DNA of 63,280 nucleotides from Bacteroidales bacterium H3 (GTDB lineage Bacteria > Bacteroidota > Bacteroidia > Bacteroidales > Muribaculaceae), in the NCBI GenBank assembly GCA_001701135.1, contig DAAN01000010.1, positions 20,754 through 84,033 on the forward strand, in the 5' to 3' direction. Position numbers and translations under genes: made by a program. This document shows positions 22,955 to 33,159 of the stretch, in pieces. The stretch's first letter is position 1, and each line of letters starts with the position of its first letter. Below the pieces are notes generated by a model. That model was not told where the DNA came from. It searched no databases and was given only the letters and a program-made list of their open reading frames with translations.

Positions 22955-23037
22955 AACGAATAGTGCGGCCTTACACGTAATAGTGCGGATATCACATGAC
23001 AGCGGGGAGCCAGTGACGCGTCTGCTCGCTCCGGAGG
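22955..23037. other. Convergent gap with a repeated AATAGTGCGG
   Basis: The 10-mer AATAGTGCGG occurs twice, at about 22959 and 22979, between the stops of the Smr gene and mutS. No clear terminator hairpin. Confidence 0.4.
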
Positions 23038-25659
23038 TTATTTCCCCGAGAGTATTTCGCGTAGGGTGGATAGCTTGTTGAGAGCCTGGACGGGAGTGAG
23101 GTTGTCGATGTCGAGCCCTAAAAGTTCATCGCGTATCTGCGAGAGAACCGGGTCGTCGAGCTGAAAGAAGCTGAGCTGCATGCCGTTCTCGACAACGGGC
23201 TGGGCCGGAGCGGCTACTTGCGAAGTGTCGGGAGCGGCGCCGGCGTTGGCTTCCTCGAGTTGGCCGAGCACTTCGTCGGCGCGGTCGACGATGCTGCGCG
23301 GCATGCCTGCCAGACGCGCCACATGTATGCCGAACGAGTGCTCGGAGCCTCCGGGGCGCAGTTTGCGCAGAAACACCACTTTGCCGTCGATTTCCTTGAC
23401 GCTGACATTGAAGTTTTTCACGCCGGGATAGTTCTTCTCCATCTCGTTGAGTTCGTGATAGTGTGTGGCGAAGAGCGTTTTGGGGCGCTGCGGGCATTTG
23501 TTGAGATATTCCACTATGGCCCAGGCGATGGAGATGCCGTCGTAGGTTGAAGTGCCGCGTCCCAGCTCGTCGAAGAGAATCAGCGAACGCTCGCTCACGT
23601 TGTTGAGAATCGAGGCCGCCTCGTTCATCTCTACCATGAATGTCGATTCTCCCAGCGAGATATTGTCCGACGCACCCACGCGTGTGAAAATCTTGTCTAC
23701 CACACCTATGCGGGCGCTTTCCGCCGCCACGAAGCACCCTATCTGCGCCATTAGCACATTGATGGCTGTCTGGCGCAGCAGCGCCGATTTGCCGGCCATG
23801 TTGGGGCCGGTTATCATCATTATCTGCGTGTCGGCGTTGTCGAGTGTGACGGAGTTGGAGATGTAGGGGGTGCCGGGGGGAAGTTCGCGTTCGATCACCG
23901 GGTGCCTGCCCTGGGTGATCTCGATTACAAGCGAATCATCGACCACCGGACGGTTGTAGTGGTTTTCGCGGGCCACTCGTGTGAACGACAGCAGGCAGTC
24001 GAGACGTGCTATGGTGTGCGCATTGGCCTGAATCACGGTGACATACTCGGCCAGAGCGCCCACAAGTTCATTGAACAGGCGGTTTTCAAGTGATTCTATG
24101 CCATCCTGGGCGGTGAGGATTTTTTCCTCGTATTCCTTCAGTTCTTCGGTGATATAGCGCTCGGCGTTGACCAGTGTCTGCTTGCGGATCCAGTCGTCGG
24201 GCACCTTGTCGCTGTGAGTGTTGGTCACCTCGATGTAGTAGCCGAATACATTGTTGTATCCGATTTTCAGCGAGGATATGCCGGTGCGCCCGGCTTCGCG
24301 CTGCTGAATGCCGGCAAGATAATCTTTTCCCTGATACGCGATAGCACGCAGGCGGTCGAGCTCCTCGTTGACTCCCGGCCGGATCACGTGCCCTTTGGCG
24401 AGCAGCGCCGGGGCGTCGGGATCGAGTTCGCGCTCGATGCGGTCGCGGATCAGCTCACACGGATTGAGACTTTCGCCCAAAAGCCGCAATCCCTCGAGCG
24501 AGGCACCCAAGCAGAGACGCCGCATAGGATCGACGGCGGCGAGAGCGTTCTTCACCTGAAGCACCTCGCGCGGTGTGACACGGCCGGTGGCTACTTTCGA
24601 CACGAGGCGTTCCAGATCGCCGATCTGCTGAAGAAGTTCGACAAGCGCGTCGCGTCGGTCGGGTTCGCGGAAGAAATACTCCACGATGTCGAGGCGCCGG
24701 TTGATTTCCTGAGGCGATTTCAGGGGGAAACACACCCAGCGGCGCATCATGCGGGCACCCATGTTGCTGACCGTGCGGTCGATGACGTCGAGAAGGCTGC
24801 GCCCGTCCTCGGCCAGTGGCGAAATAAGTTCGAGATTGCGCACGGTGAACCGGTCGAGGCGCACAAACTGATCCTCCTCCACGCGCGCGATTCTGGCGAT
24901 ATGGCCCGTCTGGGTGTGGCATGTAAGGTCGAGATAGTGCAGGATGGCGCCTGCCGAAATCACGGCCGACGGCATCCGTGCGATGCCGAAACCTTTGAGC
25001 GAAGTGGTGCCGAACTGTTTGAGCAGACGGTCGGTGGCCGCCTGCGGGGTGAACACCCAGTCTTCGAGTTCAAACACCGAATATTTCCCGGGAAAACTAT
25101 CTTCGAGGCGCTGACGGTTGCCACGCTCCACCAGCACCTCCTTCGGCGCGAAGTTGGTCAGGAGTTTCGACACATAATCGGCCGAACCTTCGGCAGTGAG
25201 AAATTCACCGGTGGAGATGTCGAGAAACGACACACCCACGCGCTCTTTGTCGAAATGCACGGCTCCCAGGAAGTTGTTCTCGCGGTTTTCGAGCACATTG
25301 TCGCTCAAAGCCACTCCGGGCGTCACCAGTTCGGTGATGTCGCGCTTGACCAGGCGGTTTTTCACCGTCTTGGGGTCCTCGAGCTGATCGCAGATGGCCA
25401 CACGTTTTCCGGCCCTGACCAGTTTCGGGAGATAGGTATCGAGGGCATGGTGCGGAAATCCGGCCAGTTCCACCGACGAGGCGGAGCCGTTGGCACGGCG
25501 GGTGAGGGTTATGCCGAGGATTTCCGACGCCGCTATGGCATCATCGGAGAAAGTTTCGTAGAAGTCGCCCACGCGGAAGAGGAGCACCGCATCGGGGTGC
25601 CGCTTCTTCATCTCGAAATATTGTTTCATCAGCGGGGTTTCTACAACATTCTTGGCCAT
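23038..25659 (-). CDS. mutS: DNA mismatch repair protein MutS
   Basis: Mismatch-recognition ATPase, 873 aa, full length. Mismatch-binding F-Y-E at residues 33-35 (GDFYETF). ATPase Walker [13 protein letters not shown] near residue 617 and Walker B with the signature [12 protein letters not shown] near residue 697. A beta-clamp-type motif is plausible in the C-terminal tail (QLSFFQLDD). Transcribed toward the Smr gene; the ferritin terminator at 25703-25736 separates it from the upstream gene, so it needs its own promoter, which I could not place with confidence. Confidence 0.98.
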   Translation of the reverse strand: MAKNVVETPLMKQYFEMKKRHPDAVLLFRVGDFYETFSDDAIAASEILGITLTRRANGSASSVELAGFPHHALDTYLPKLVRAGKRVAICDQLEDPKTVKNRLVKRDITELVTPGVALSDNVLENRENNFLGAVHFDKERVGVSFLDISTGEFLTAEGSADYVSKLLTNFAPKEVLVERGNRQRLEDSFPGKYSVFELEDWVFTPQAATDRLLKQFGTTSLKGFGIARMPSAVISAGAILHYLDLTCHTQTGHIARIARVEEDQFVRLDRFTVRNLELISPLAEDGRSLLDVIDRTVSNMGARMMRRWVCFPLKSPQEINRRLDIVEYFFREPDRRDALVELLQQIGDLERLVSKVATGRVTPREVLQVKNALAAVDPMRRLCLGASLEGLRLLGESLNPCELIRDRIERELDPDAPALLAKGHVIRPGVNEELDRLRAIAYQGKDYLAGIQQREAGRTGISSLKIGYNNVFGYYIEVTNTHSDKVPDDWIRKQTLVNAERYITEELKEYEEKILTAQDGIESLENRLFNELVGALAEYVTVIQANAHTIARLDCLLSFTRVARENHYNRPVVDDSLVIEITQGRHPVIERELPPGTPYISNSVTLDNADTQIMMITGPNMAGKSALLRQTAINVLMAQIGCFVAAESARIGVVDKIFTRVGASDNISLGESTFMVEMNEAASILNNVSERSLILFDELGRGTSTYDGISIAWAIVEYLNKCPQRPKTLFATHYHELNEMEKNYPGVKNFNVSVKEIDGKVVFLRKLRPGGSEHSFGIHVARLAGMPRSIVDRADEVLGQLEEANAGAAPDTSQVAAPAQPVVENGMQLSFFQLDDPVLSQIRDELLGLDIDNLTPVQALNKLSTLREILSGK

Positions 25660-25697
25660 TGCGAAGGGGGAAGTGAGGGGATTGGACGGGGGTATTA

Positions 25698-25736
25698 GAA
25701 AAATTTACCGCCCGTAGCATCGGGCGGGCGGTAAAT
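25698..25736 (-). terminator. Intrinsic terminator of the ferritin gene
   Basis: ATTTACCGCCCG (25703-25714) and CGGGCGGTAAAT (25725-25736) form a perfect 12-bp stem over a 10-nt loop. On the minus strand it is followed by TTTTTC. It lies 23 bp after the ferritin stop codon. Confidence 0.85.
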
Positions 25737-25758
25737 AATGCGGTTGTTATTCAGAGAG

Positions 25759-26280
25759 TTATTCCTTGCCTGCGAGGGGCGCGGGAACAGCGTAGGTGCG
25801 GGCGGCGAGTTCTTTGTCGAACATGTAGAGACCATAGCCGTTATCGCCAATTTTCTTGAGGGTGTCGATGTAGTCGCGGGCAGTCTCCTCCTCCTCGACC
25901 TGCTCGGTGATGAACCACTGGAGCTGGGCCTGGGTGGCGAAATCCTTTTCGTCAACGGCGATGGAGTTGAGATTGTTGATCAGTGCGGTCACTTTCTGCT
26001 CATGGGCGAGGGTGGCGGCGAAAGCTGCTGCGGGCGATTCCCATTCGGTGTCGACGGCTGCGATGGGCTGGAGTGTCACCTTGCCGTCGCGGGCGAGCAG
26101 ATAGTTGATGAAGATCTGGGCGTGAGCCTGCTCTTCCTGAAATTGAACGCGAAACCAGTTGGCGATGCCGTTGTAGCCTTCGTGGGCGAAGTGGTTTGAC
26201 ATCGACAGATAAAGATAGGCCGACCAGAATTCAGCATTGATCTGATCGTTGATAGCTTTTTCGAGTGTTTGAGAAATCAT
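25759..26280 (-). CDS. ftnA: Ferritin (non-haem)
   Basis: Cytoplasmic iron-storage cage subunit, 173 aa. Four-helix bundle with ferroxidase ligands: E17 in INAEFWSAYLYLSM, EEQAH at about residues 49-53 (E50, H53), E94 in LAHEQKVTAL, and a later QWFITEQVEEE helix with Q and E ligands. Lies 45 bp after the upstream beta-barrel gene, so the two may be co-transcribed; the terminator at 25698-25736 ends the unit. Confidence 0.95.
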   Translation of the reverse strand: MISQTLEKAINDQINAEFWSAYLYLSMSNHFAHEGYNGIANWFRVQFQEEQAHAQIFINYLLARDGKVTLQPIAAVDTEWESPAAAFAATLAHEQKVTALINNLNSIAVDEKDFATQAQLQWFITEQVEEEETARDYIDTLKKIGDNGYGLYMFDKELAARTYAVPAPLAGKE

Positions 26281-26325
26281 GACTGTATAAGTGTTTTTTA
26301 GAAGTTTTGCTATATTGGGGCAGCT

Positions 26326-26850
26326 TCAGAAACGGTAGCTGATACCGGCTGTGATGTTGTGCCCCGAAAAATCCTTGATGAGCGATGCCTCCCATTTCAG
26401 CGAGAGTTTCATGGAGCCGTTGACGTTGAACCCCATGCCGCCGCCGAGGTTCAGCCCCAGACGGTTTAGGCGGGTAGAGACATCGTCGGTCTGCCATGCG
26501 TTGGCGGGCTGGTGATAGTTCCAGCTGGCAAACTGCATGCCGGCAAGCGGAAATGCCTCGAATCTCCCTTCGGCGAAAGGGAACACAAATTCGGCGTTGA
26601 GATCGATCTGCAAGGCGTCGAGGCCGCTGTGCCTGAAAACATAGTTGGCGGCAGGTGCCAGACGGAGCAGACGGTTGAAACGGTAGGAGAATTCCACGCC
26701 GGCCAGAGGGCGTTCGTTCCAGGTGTTGTATCCGGCACGTATGCCGAGGGTTTTCTCGCCGGAAAAAGAGTCGGCGCGGGTCGTAAGCGGGGTCAATGCC
26801 CCTGAGAGCATCGCGGCGACCAGAATCCAGATTCGGAGAACCGTTTTCAT
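26326..26850 (-). CDS. Small outer-membrane beta-barrel protein
   Basis: 174 aa. A signal peptide is visible at residues 1-27 (MKTVLRIWILVAAMLSGAL...TRA). The rest alternates in beta-strand fashion, with strands such as GVEFSYRFNRLLRL and a C-terminal AGISYRF ending in phenylalanine, typical of outer-membrane barrels of the porin/OmpX-like class. Substrate unknown. Driven by the promoter at 26932-26963. The pairing with ferritin could mean an iron- or stress-related role, but this is only context. Confidence 0.8.
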   Translation of the reverse strand: MKTVLRIWILVAAMLSGALTPLTTRADSFSGEKTLGIRAGYNTWNERPLAGVEFSYRFNRLLRLAPAANYVFRHSGLDALQIDLNAEFVFPFAEGRFEAFPLAGMQFASWNYHQPANAWQTDDVSTRLNRLGLNLGGGMGFNVNGSMKLSLKWEASLIKDFSGHNITAGISYRF

Positions 26851-26931
26851 ATTAAACCTTTAGAATTGGCACAAGTTCATTAAGAAAAAAGTGACTGGAG
26901 CAGAGAGGAGGCACTTGGCCTGTTATGGTAG

Positions 26932-26963
26932 CAAAGTTAGTAAATCCGCTTTTGAATTGCAAA
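26932..26963 (-). promoter_or_regulatory. Bacteroidetes-type promoter of the beta-barrel/ferritin pair
   Basis: On the minus strand TTTG (26963-26960), 20 nt, TAACTTTG (26939-26932). The start would be near 26925, about 75 nt before the ATG. Confidence 0.8.
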
Positions 26964-26972
26964 AAAAAAGTG

Positions 26973-29900
26973 TCAGTCGTGGGGTGCCAGTGGCGCCAGC
27001 ATGGCTTCGATGTCGGCCATGGTGGGAGCGTTTGACGCCGAAGCGGGACGGATATTGATAAACGCTCCGGGTGTCGAGCGCTCCAGCGCCAGCGGGAAGA
27101 GGGGTTCGGCAAGCTCGGGAGTCACAATGTCCTGACGGATTATGGTGCAGTCGGCCGACGGGAGCACCGATTTGCCGGCTTCTTTCAGCCCGTGGGTGAG
27201 GACGAGGCTGCCGACCTTGTCGAGGCGGTAGGCGAGAAAGCCCGAGGGCTGGGAGAAGAAGGTGACCAGATAGTCGTCGCGACGGCCTATATTGACAAAA
27301 GTGATGCGGCGGTCGGCCGGGAGTTGAAGCGGAGCGCCCTGGGTGTAGTAGAGGATGGCGCGCATATCCATTCGTACGGTGGTGCCGTCGTCGTAGCTGA
27401 CAATCAGCTGTTGCTTCATCTCAGGTTCGGCCACGGCGAGCGACAGGCGGTATTCGGGATCCTCCTCCACCCACAGATCGCCGCCGGTAAACATCTTGTC
27501 GGCAGTGAAATAGAGATAGGTGGCAGGCTCGCAGAAACCGGCCTCGTAGTCGTGGAGTACGTTGCGGCGGTGGATGCCGGTGCCTACGGGAGCTTCGTGC
27601 GCCGTTTCAGGCGCGGGGGTGTCGAAAACCGGCGCGGGTTCGCTGACCGCAGCGGGCGTTGCTTCAGCCGACCGGGCGTCATCCGCTACGTATGTGGCGG
27701 CTGCGGGTTCGGCGGGAGCGGCAGCCCCGAGCGCGTCGGCACGCCGGCGTTGCAGATAATCGAATTCGCGTTTGCGGCCGGCAAGGAAGTCGGCAAGGTC
27801 TTTGTCGAGTTTGGGACGGGTAGAGGTGCTCTGGCGCACGAAATAAGTGTCACCGAGAATCACAGGGGTCTCAACAGCGTCGATTTCGATTCTGATCACG
27901 CCCTTTTTGCTCTCGGAGTCGATGAAACTGCGCACATGGCCGGTGGCGAATCCGGGCAGATTGTTGTGGACCAGATTGTCGAGATCGACGCGGATGGCGT
28001 CGAGCGAGTCCTTGCGGTTCTGTCGGGCGAGGTAACGGCGGTCGTCGTCGAGGCCGGCTTCATAGCCGAAGTCGTTTACACCGAGATAGAGGGTGCCCCC
28101 GGTGGAGTTCATGAAACCGCAAATCTGTTGCAGGATTTCCAGCCCCTGCGCCTTGGGGTTGGCGCGCATGTGGTCTGATTTTTTGTTGGTGTAGTAGAGC
28201 GACGATTTGAATTCCACATACTGGTCCTCGTCGCCGTAATATTTAAGCTTGGTTTCGGCTGAGTTGACGTTGAGGATGTCGGCGATGCGCCCCTTGATGT
28301 CGCGGTGCATGTTGTCGTCGGTGCCGTCGACCATGTTGTAGGAGAGCACAAGCGAGGCGAGCTGGCGCTCCACCGTGTCGCCGTTGCAGGCATACTTCCA
28401 GAGATCGGGATTGCGCTCGGGATCGTCGAGAGCCGACACGAGCATCAGGCGGTTGTAGAGCTTCTCGAGGATGGGATGCCGGCCGATTTCATCTTTGACC
28501 GACTCGAGCGACTCGGGGTTGATGCGGCGGTTGCGGGCGTAGAAGTCGAGCTGCATTATCAGTTCCTGATGCAGTTTCAGAGTGTTGTAGAGCTGCATGT
28601 CCTCCATGATTCTGGCCAGAATGGCGGCCAGCCCGAGACTGTTGAAAGCGTTGAGATATTCCTTTTCGGCGAAAGCGCGGCGCTGGAGCATGCGGATGAT
28701 CTGATGGAGATGCTCGGCGGGGAGCACTTCGGCCGACTCCTGCACGGTCTGCTCCTGCTGCGTTTCATCCTCATCCTCGGTTTCCACCACACTCTCGGCA
28801 AGATTGCGGAAGATGGATTCAAGAGGGCGCTTCTTGGAGTTGCCCCCGTAGAATGGACCCGACGCCGCAACCAGCTCGCCCTCCATATAGAGGTTGAGGG
28901 CGTCGACGGCGTGATCCTCCTGGATATATCTCACTGTGACCACGGTGCCGGTGCCGAGCACTTCGCCCCGGGGGTCGAAGGGCACTTTCAGCGAATATCC
29001 GTTGTCGGATAGCACCACGTAGACATTCGATTTCCGGTCGATGAAGCGGATGATGCCACGGCTCTCCTCGCCTACGGTGACATTGCGGCGAAGCATGTCG
29101 TCGATAAACTGCTTGAGCGATAGCTCGCACACGGGGCCGCCTTTGACCACCCGGGCCTCAAACAGCAGGGGGCGTCCCTGCTCGTCGCGGAAGATTTCCA
29201 TGCCGCCGTCGTAGTTTCGGGGCACATCTTTCTCTTCGAGCCAGGGCACGAGACGTTCGGGGCATGAGGTTATCCACCCCTCCCCCTTGTAGTATTCGTC
29301 GGTGATGGTGGCATGGAACCGCAGCCGGCGCTTTTCGGGTCGCGCGGGGTCGATCTCAAAGCGGTCGATGACAACAAACACGCTGTCGCCCGTCTCGGGG
29401 TAGTTGCGGGTCTGTTCATGCACCACCGCCGTCGAAGCCTCGGCGGTGAGGTTGTGTTCAAGGGCGGCCCAGAGCTTGCGGAAAGCGTCGAGATCCTTGC
29501 TCTTGAACTTGGCGGCGGGTATCGAGGGAACATCGCCCGACACGAAGATGCGTGGATCCATCCAGCTCACGAGGTTGGGGGGGAGCTTGCTCTCCTGGTC
29601 GGTGGCGTTGCGGCGGCGGATTACGAGCGACCGGGGTGCGAGTTCCACTGTCACGTCGGCTGTGGAATAGACCTTGCGGTAGCTGTCGGGGTCGAGAGGC
29701 GAGGTGACCGGTGCCGATGCCTTGGCCAGCAGCATGGGGAAGGCGGCTGTGTCCTGCCATCGGAAATCGGTGTTGAAATTATTGCCTAAAAGAGCTTCCA
29801 CGGCCTTGTAGAGGTGTCGGTCGAGTTCGCTGTCGCCCCCTTGCGCCCCGGGGAAGTAGGTGAGATAGCGATAGAGCATGGCACGGTTGAGGAGCATGTC

Positions 29901-31133
29901 CACGCGGTCGTTGTTCTTGACCAGAAGCGATTGTATGGCGATGGCCGAAATCACGCGGTTGAGCTGGCGAGAGTCGGCGCGTGTGCCGGTGAGATCGCTG
30001 TCGGTGGCGACGGATGAAAACTCCGAGTCGGAGAGATTGTCGACCAGACTGTTGTTCTGTCTGATGAAAATCTCGAGCTGCTCCACCAGGGCCGTGCGGA
30101 AAGGCTCTTCGAGCCAGTTTGACATCGGCCATGATTGCAGCGCCTCGAAAAGCTCGGTCATGCGGGGCGAAATCAGCTCGGGGCGCAGGCGCAGAATCGT
30201 CATCATGATGCGGAACTGCCGGGCGGGATGGTAGAGGTAGCCGGCGCATTTGAGGCAGGCAAACATTTTGTCGATCGAGGCCTCGTCGGTCTGCTCGGCA
30301 ATCATGCGGGCGGCTTCGGAATATTGGCTGAAACTCTCCACATATCCCGAGAGCTGTTTCTGGATGGTGGCGCGGCGTTCCGAGCTGGCATTGCCGAGAT
30401 AGTCGGAACGCTCTATTATATAAAGGCATATGTTGCGGGCGGCCTCCATGCCGCGGAGCACCATCGAAAAGCGTCTCGGATTGTTGCGGTAGCTGATGAG
30501 GTAGCGTGTGATTTCGCCGGCGAAAGTCTTCAGCGCCATGAAAATCCAGTCGGCATTGCTTGCTTCGTAGGCATTGCGGATGCCGGCATAGGCCTCCTCG
30601 CTCTTGAGCATGGAGAGGAAAATCCTCTCGAAATGTGGCGCCCGGGCATTTTCCAGCCAATATGACACGGGGCGGAACTCCAGGGGTGACTTGTGTTCGA
30701 AATTTCCGGCGTAGCGCAGACGCACTTTGTCGGGTGTGATCAGATCGAAACGGGCGGTGACCTTTTTGCCGAACGACAACCCGGCGGGGGCGCCCCCCAT
30801 GAGTATAATCAGACCCAGACTGTCCTCTACACCATATAATTCATTTTTCTTTTTAGGAAGCTTTCTTATCGTGAAAGTATATGTCCTGCCCTTTTCATAT
30901 TTCTCGGAAATAATATACATAAGGTCCTGCTGCACCACAGGATGCCCGTCGAAACTCTCTTTAATGTAGCAGGCCAGAGTGTCGGGCAATTCCGAGTTGC
31001 GCTGGAAAGCGAGTTTTCTGACTGAAAATTCATAACCGTCGTCGGTGGCGACAACAATCTCTTTTAGCTTGCATTTTTCAGGCACCACCTTTAGGAAGCA
31101 TTTGGTGCCCGGTTTTAAATCTGAAAAATTCAT
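26973..31133 (-). CDS. Very large AlbA_2 (Schlafen-like) domain protein
   Basis: 1386 aa with no signal peptide. Residues about 1-150 look like beta-barrel (OB/S1-like) modules. About 150-460 is helical. About 590-800 holds further beta modules, including GIIRFIDRKSNVYVVLSDNG and TGTVVTVRYIQEDHAV. About 960-1110 is an AlbA_2/Schlafen-type putative DNA- or nucleotide-binding domain: YGDEDQYVEFKSS, then QQICGFMNSTGGTLYLGVND and YFVRQSTSTRPKL. A Pro/Ala/Glu linker (about 1125-1190) leads to a conserved-looking C-terminal domain. AlbA_2 proteins occur among regulators and defence factors; the function here is unknown. A glycosyltransferase gene ends 72 bp upstream. Confidence 0.75.
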   Translation of the reverse strand: MNFSDLKPGTKCFLKVVPEKCKLKEIVVATDDGYEFSVRKLAFQRNSELPDTLACYIKESFDGHPVVQQDLMYIISEKYEKGRTYTFTIRKLPKKKNELYGVEDSLGLIILMGGAPAGLSFGKKVTARFDLITPDKVRLRYAGNFEHKSPLEFRPVSYWLENARAPHFERIFLSMLKSEEAYAGIRNAYEASNADWIFMALKTFAGEITRYLISYRNNPRRFSMVLRGMEAARNICLYIIERSDYLGNASSERRATIQKQLSGYVESFSQYSEAARMIAEQTDEASIDKMFACLKCAGYLYHPARQFRIMMTILRLRPELISPRMTELFEALQSWPMSNWLEEPFRTALVEQLEIFIRQNNSLVDNLSDSEFSSVATDSDLTGTRADSRQLNRVISAIAIQSLLVKNNDRVDMLLNRAMLYRYLTYFPGAQGGDSELDRHLYKAVEALLGNNFNTDFRWQDTAAFPMLLAKASAPVTSPLDPDSYRKVYSTADVTVELAPRSLVIRRRNATDQESKLPPNLVSWMDPRIFVSGDVPSIPAAKFKSKDLDAFRKLWAALEHNLTAEASTAVVHEQTRNYPETGDSVFVVIDRFEIDPARPEKRRLRFHATITDEYYKGEGWITSCPERLVPWLEEKDVPRNYDGGMEIFRDEQGRPLLFEARVVKGGPVCELSLKQFIDDMLRRNVTVGEESRGIIRFIDRKSNVYVVLSDNGYSLKVPFDPRGEVLGTGTVVTVRYIQEDHAVDALNLYMEGELVAASGPFYGGNSKKRPLESIFRNLAESVVETEDEDETQQEQTVQESAEVLPAEHLHQIIRMLQRRAFAEKEYLNAFNSLGLAAILARIMEDMQLYNTLKLHQELIMQLDFYARNRRINPESLESVKDEIGRHPILEKLYNRLMLVSALDDPERNPDLWKYACNGDTVERQLASLVLSYNMVDGTDDNMHRDIKGRIADILNVNSAETKLKYYGDEDQYVEFKSSLYYTNKKSDHMRANPKAQGLEILQQICGFMNSTGGTLYLGVNDFGYEAGLDDDRRYLARQNRKDSLDAIRVDLDNLVHNNLPGFATGHVRSFIDSESKKGVIRIEIDAVETPVILGDTYFVRQSTSTRPKLDKDLADFLAGRKREFDYLQRRRADALGAAAPAEPAAATYVADDARSAEATPAAVSEPAPVFDTPAPETAHEAPVGTGIHRRNVLHDYEAGFCEPATYLYFTADKMFTGGDLWVEEDPEYRLSLAVAEPEMKQQLIVSYDDGTTVRMDMRAILYYTQGAPLQLPADRRITFVNIGRRDDYLVTFFSQPSGFLAYRLDKVGSLVLTHGLKEAGKSVLPSADCTIIRQDIVTPELAEPLFPLALERSTPGAFINIRPASASNAPTMADIEAMLAPLAPHD

Positions 31134-31205
31134 AAGATTATGATATGTAGTGTATTGGTGTTTCGCTGATATTGTAATTTGTGTTATGAGGGTTTTATGA
31201 GAGTG

Positions 31206-33020
31206 TCATATGAGAAGCCTGAAGATGCGGGCTGCACCCCGCATTCCGCGGGCAGTGATTGTCATGGCTCCGCGCAGTGCCGGGCGGCGCCTTCGCGACG
31301 GCTCTTTGGCGAGGGTGGCCGACATCAGTCGCCGGGCTTTTTCGGTGGCGCCTTCGCGGGTGTATAGGCCGGCCAGAATGGCGCGACGCAGATTCACCCA
31401 TCTGACCGCATCGGTCCGGCCTGCCTTGGCGAGGGTGTCTTCTATGGTGTCGAGGGTGTTTTCAAGCAGATCGGAACGCCGGGCAAAGGAGGTGCCAGTG
31501 ATCGATTGCGGATGCACATTGACAAACACGGTGGGCTTGCCGCCGAGTTTGATCATCCTTGGCGAGAGCAACAGCAGGCGCACGCCGAATTCCATGTCGT
31601 TCCATGCGGCGCATGCGGTGTCCCATCCGCCGGCTTTCCGGGCCAGCGCGGTCGTAAGGCAGTAGCGCTGTGTAGCCATCGAACCGTGCTGGATGTTGTT
31701 CCACAGCGCATTGCGTGTGCTGAACCGCGCTTTGAAAGCGTTGCCGCCGGCTTTGCGACAAAGCACATCCCAGCCTGCCACCTCTACGCCGGGGTTGGCT
31801 TGAAGAGCTTCCACTGCCCGGGCGCAATGGCCCGGCGCCATGATGTCGTCGCTGTCGAAAAACATCACGTAGGGTGTGTCGACCTCGCGTAATCCGCGGT
31901 TGCGGGCGGCGCAGGCTCCCGGCCGCGATTCTTCAAGTAGGGTGATCTGAAAGTCGGGCGTGGCCGCGCGCTGTTTCCATCGGGCGAGCACCTCCATGGA
32001 GCCGTCGGTCGAACCGTTGTCGACCAGCACCACGCGCAGCGGGCGCAGCGTCTGTGCCTCGATGGAGCGTAGGGTGTCCTCTGCCATCCCGGCGCGGTTG
32101 TACACCGGGATGACTATCGTCATCAACGGTCGGTTGTCGGGTTGTGATATTTTGCCGCCGAGATACCGGCGAAGCTTGCGGGAGGTGTATCCCTCGATGC
32201 AACCGCGTGCCATTGAGCCGAGAAACGGCAGAAACCTGCCTCCCTGTTGCCTCGAGAGTCTATAGGCGGTGAGCATTATGCGCAAAGGTGCGGTGAGCGG
32301 ATATTCGACTGCAGCACACACGCCGCGGGCCATAATCGATCCCGGCGACATGCTCATGCCTGTCGAGGCGCCGGGGTGGAATGCGGTGGTTATGTCGAAA
32401 GCGCGGCAATCCATCGAGGCGTTGCGGGCGCGGCGCAACAGCAGTTCCTCCTCGCCGGCGGTATAACGGGGTGCGCCCAGTCCGAAATCTTCGTTGAAAC
32501 GCAGAGCCGAGGCGGGCGCCGGGGTGCCGTCGGGATTTCGCAGGCGAAGCACCACCTCGACCGACGACTGATAGAACCCCCGCGGCAGTCGGTGCAGAGG
32601 GGTGCCGTCGGGCGCGGAGGGGGGATACTGCTTCGGCACGTCGGAGTCGAAGCGGAACGACCCGTAGTCGAGCGATGGGATGCGTCGGAAAGTCTCTATA
32701 ACTTCGGCGAGACCTTCGGGGTTGAGACGCAGGTCGTCGTCGGCAAACATCATCAGCTCGCCGCAGGCTTCCCTGAGGCAGTTGTTGCGATTGCGGCTCA
32801 GCCCCAACCCTCTGAGAGTGACCACCCTCACATCGTCGCGGCTCGTCAGGGAGTCGGGCACCACAGCCGAGGCGATGTCGGTGTCGGAGAGCTGCCACGA
32901 CACAAGATAGCCGACGCCATGAAGCCGTGGCAGCCCCATGGCCGCCACGCGTTCGGCGCCCTCGGGGCCGCAGGTAGCCACAGCCACCTCAAGGATTGTG
33001 TTGGAGTGGTTCCCTCTCAT
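31206..33020 (-). CDS. Two-domain family 2 glycosyltransferase
   Basis: 604 aa, cytoplasmic. Domain 1 (about residues 5-290) is GT-A-like, with FADDD near residue 90 as the metal/nucleotide-sugar motif. Domain 2 (about 297-540) is a typical GT2: MTIVIPVYNRAG, then LVDNGSTDGS and FFDSDD near residue 384. The C terminus is basic and helical, possibly membrane-associated. Two GT cores in one chain suggest addition of two sugars or a polymerising enzyme, but acceptor and sugar are unknown. Not inside a polysaccharide locus. Confidence 0.85.
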   Translation of the reverse strand: MRGNHSNTILEVAVATCGPEGAERVAAMGLPRLHGVGYLVSWQLSDTDIASAVVPDSLTSRDDVRVVTLRGLGLSRNRNNCLREACGELMMFADDDLRLNPEGLAEVIETFRRIPSLDYGSFRFDSDVPKQYPPSAPDGTPLHRLPRGFYQSSVEVVLRLRNPDGTPAPASALRFNEDFGLGAPRYTAGEEELLLRRARNASMDCRAFDITTAFHPGASTGMSMSPGSIMARGVCAAVEYPLTAPLRIMLTAYRLSRQQGGRFLPFLGSMARGCIEGYTSRKLRRYLGGKISQPDNRPLMTIVIPVYNRAGMAEDTLRSIEAQTLRPLRVVLVDNGSTDGSMEVLARWKQRAATPDFQITLLEESRPGACAARNRGLREVDTPYVMFFDSDDIMAPGHCARAVEALQANPGVEVAGWDVLCRKAGGNAFKARFSTRNALWNNIQHGSMATQRYCLTTALARKAGGWDTACAAWNDMEFGVRLLLLSPRMIKLGGKPTVFVNVHPQSITGTSFARRSDLLENTLDTIEDTLAKAGRTDAVRWVNLRRAILAGLYTREGATEKARRLMSATLAKEPSRRRRPALRGAMTITARGMRGAARIFRLLI

Positions 33021-33050
33021 CGCGTCGCTTTCGGTTAATTAACCCAAGTG

Positions 33051-33058
33051 CAAATTTA
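33051..33058 (-). promoter_or_regulatory. -7 box for the two-domain glycosyltransferase
   Basis: TAAATTTG on the minus strand, about 30 nt before the ATG at 33020. No TTTG at -33, so moderate support. Confidence 0.45.
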
Positions 33059-33125
33059 CACAATTTCCACAAGAATTACGACTGTGCGGGAGGAAATCTT
33101 AAATCAGGGCGCGTTTAGGAAGTTT

Positions 33126-33159
33126 CTTAAGTCTCGAAATTCCCTTAAGTCTCTTAAGG
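33126..33159. repeat. Short repeat CTTAAGTCTC, two copies plus a partial
   Basis: CTTAAGTCTC at 33126-33135 and 33144-33153, followed by CTTAAGGA. Spacing is 18 bp. It lies just after the stop of the DUF3298-type gene. Confidence 0.7.

Noticed and set aside
24214..25698. 494-codon open frame antisense to mutS
   Set aside because: No family resemblance; mutS on the other strand has all motifs.
30727..30969. Plus-strand frame inside the AlbA_2 gene
   Set aside because: Antisense shadow at the 5' end of the large gene with no start signal or family match.
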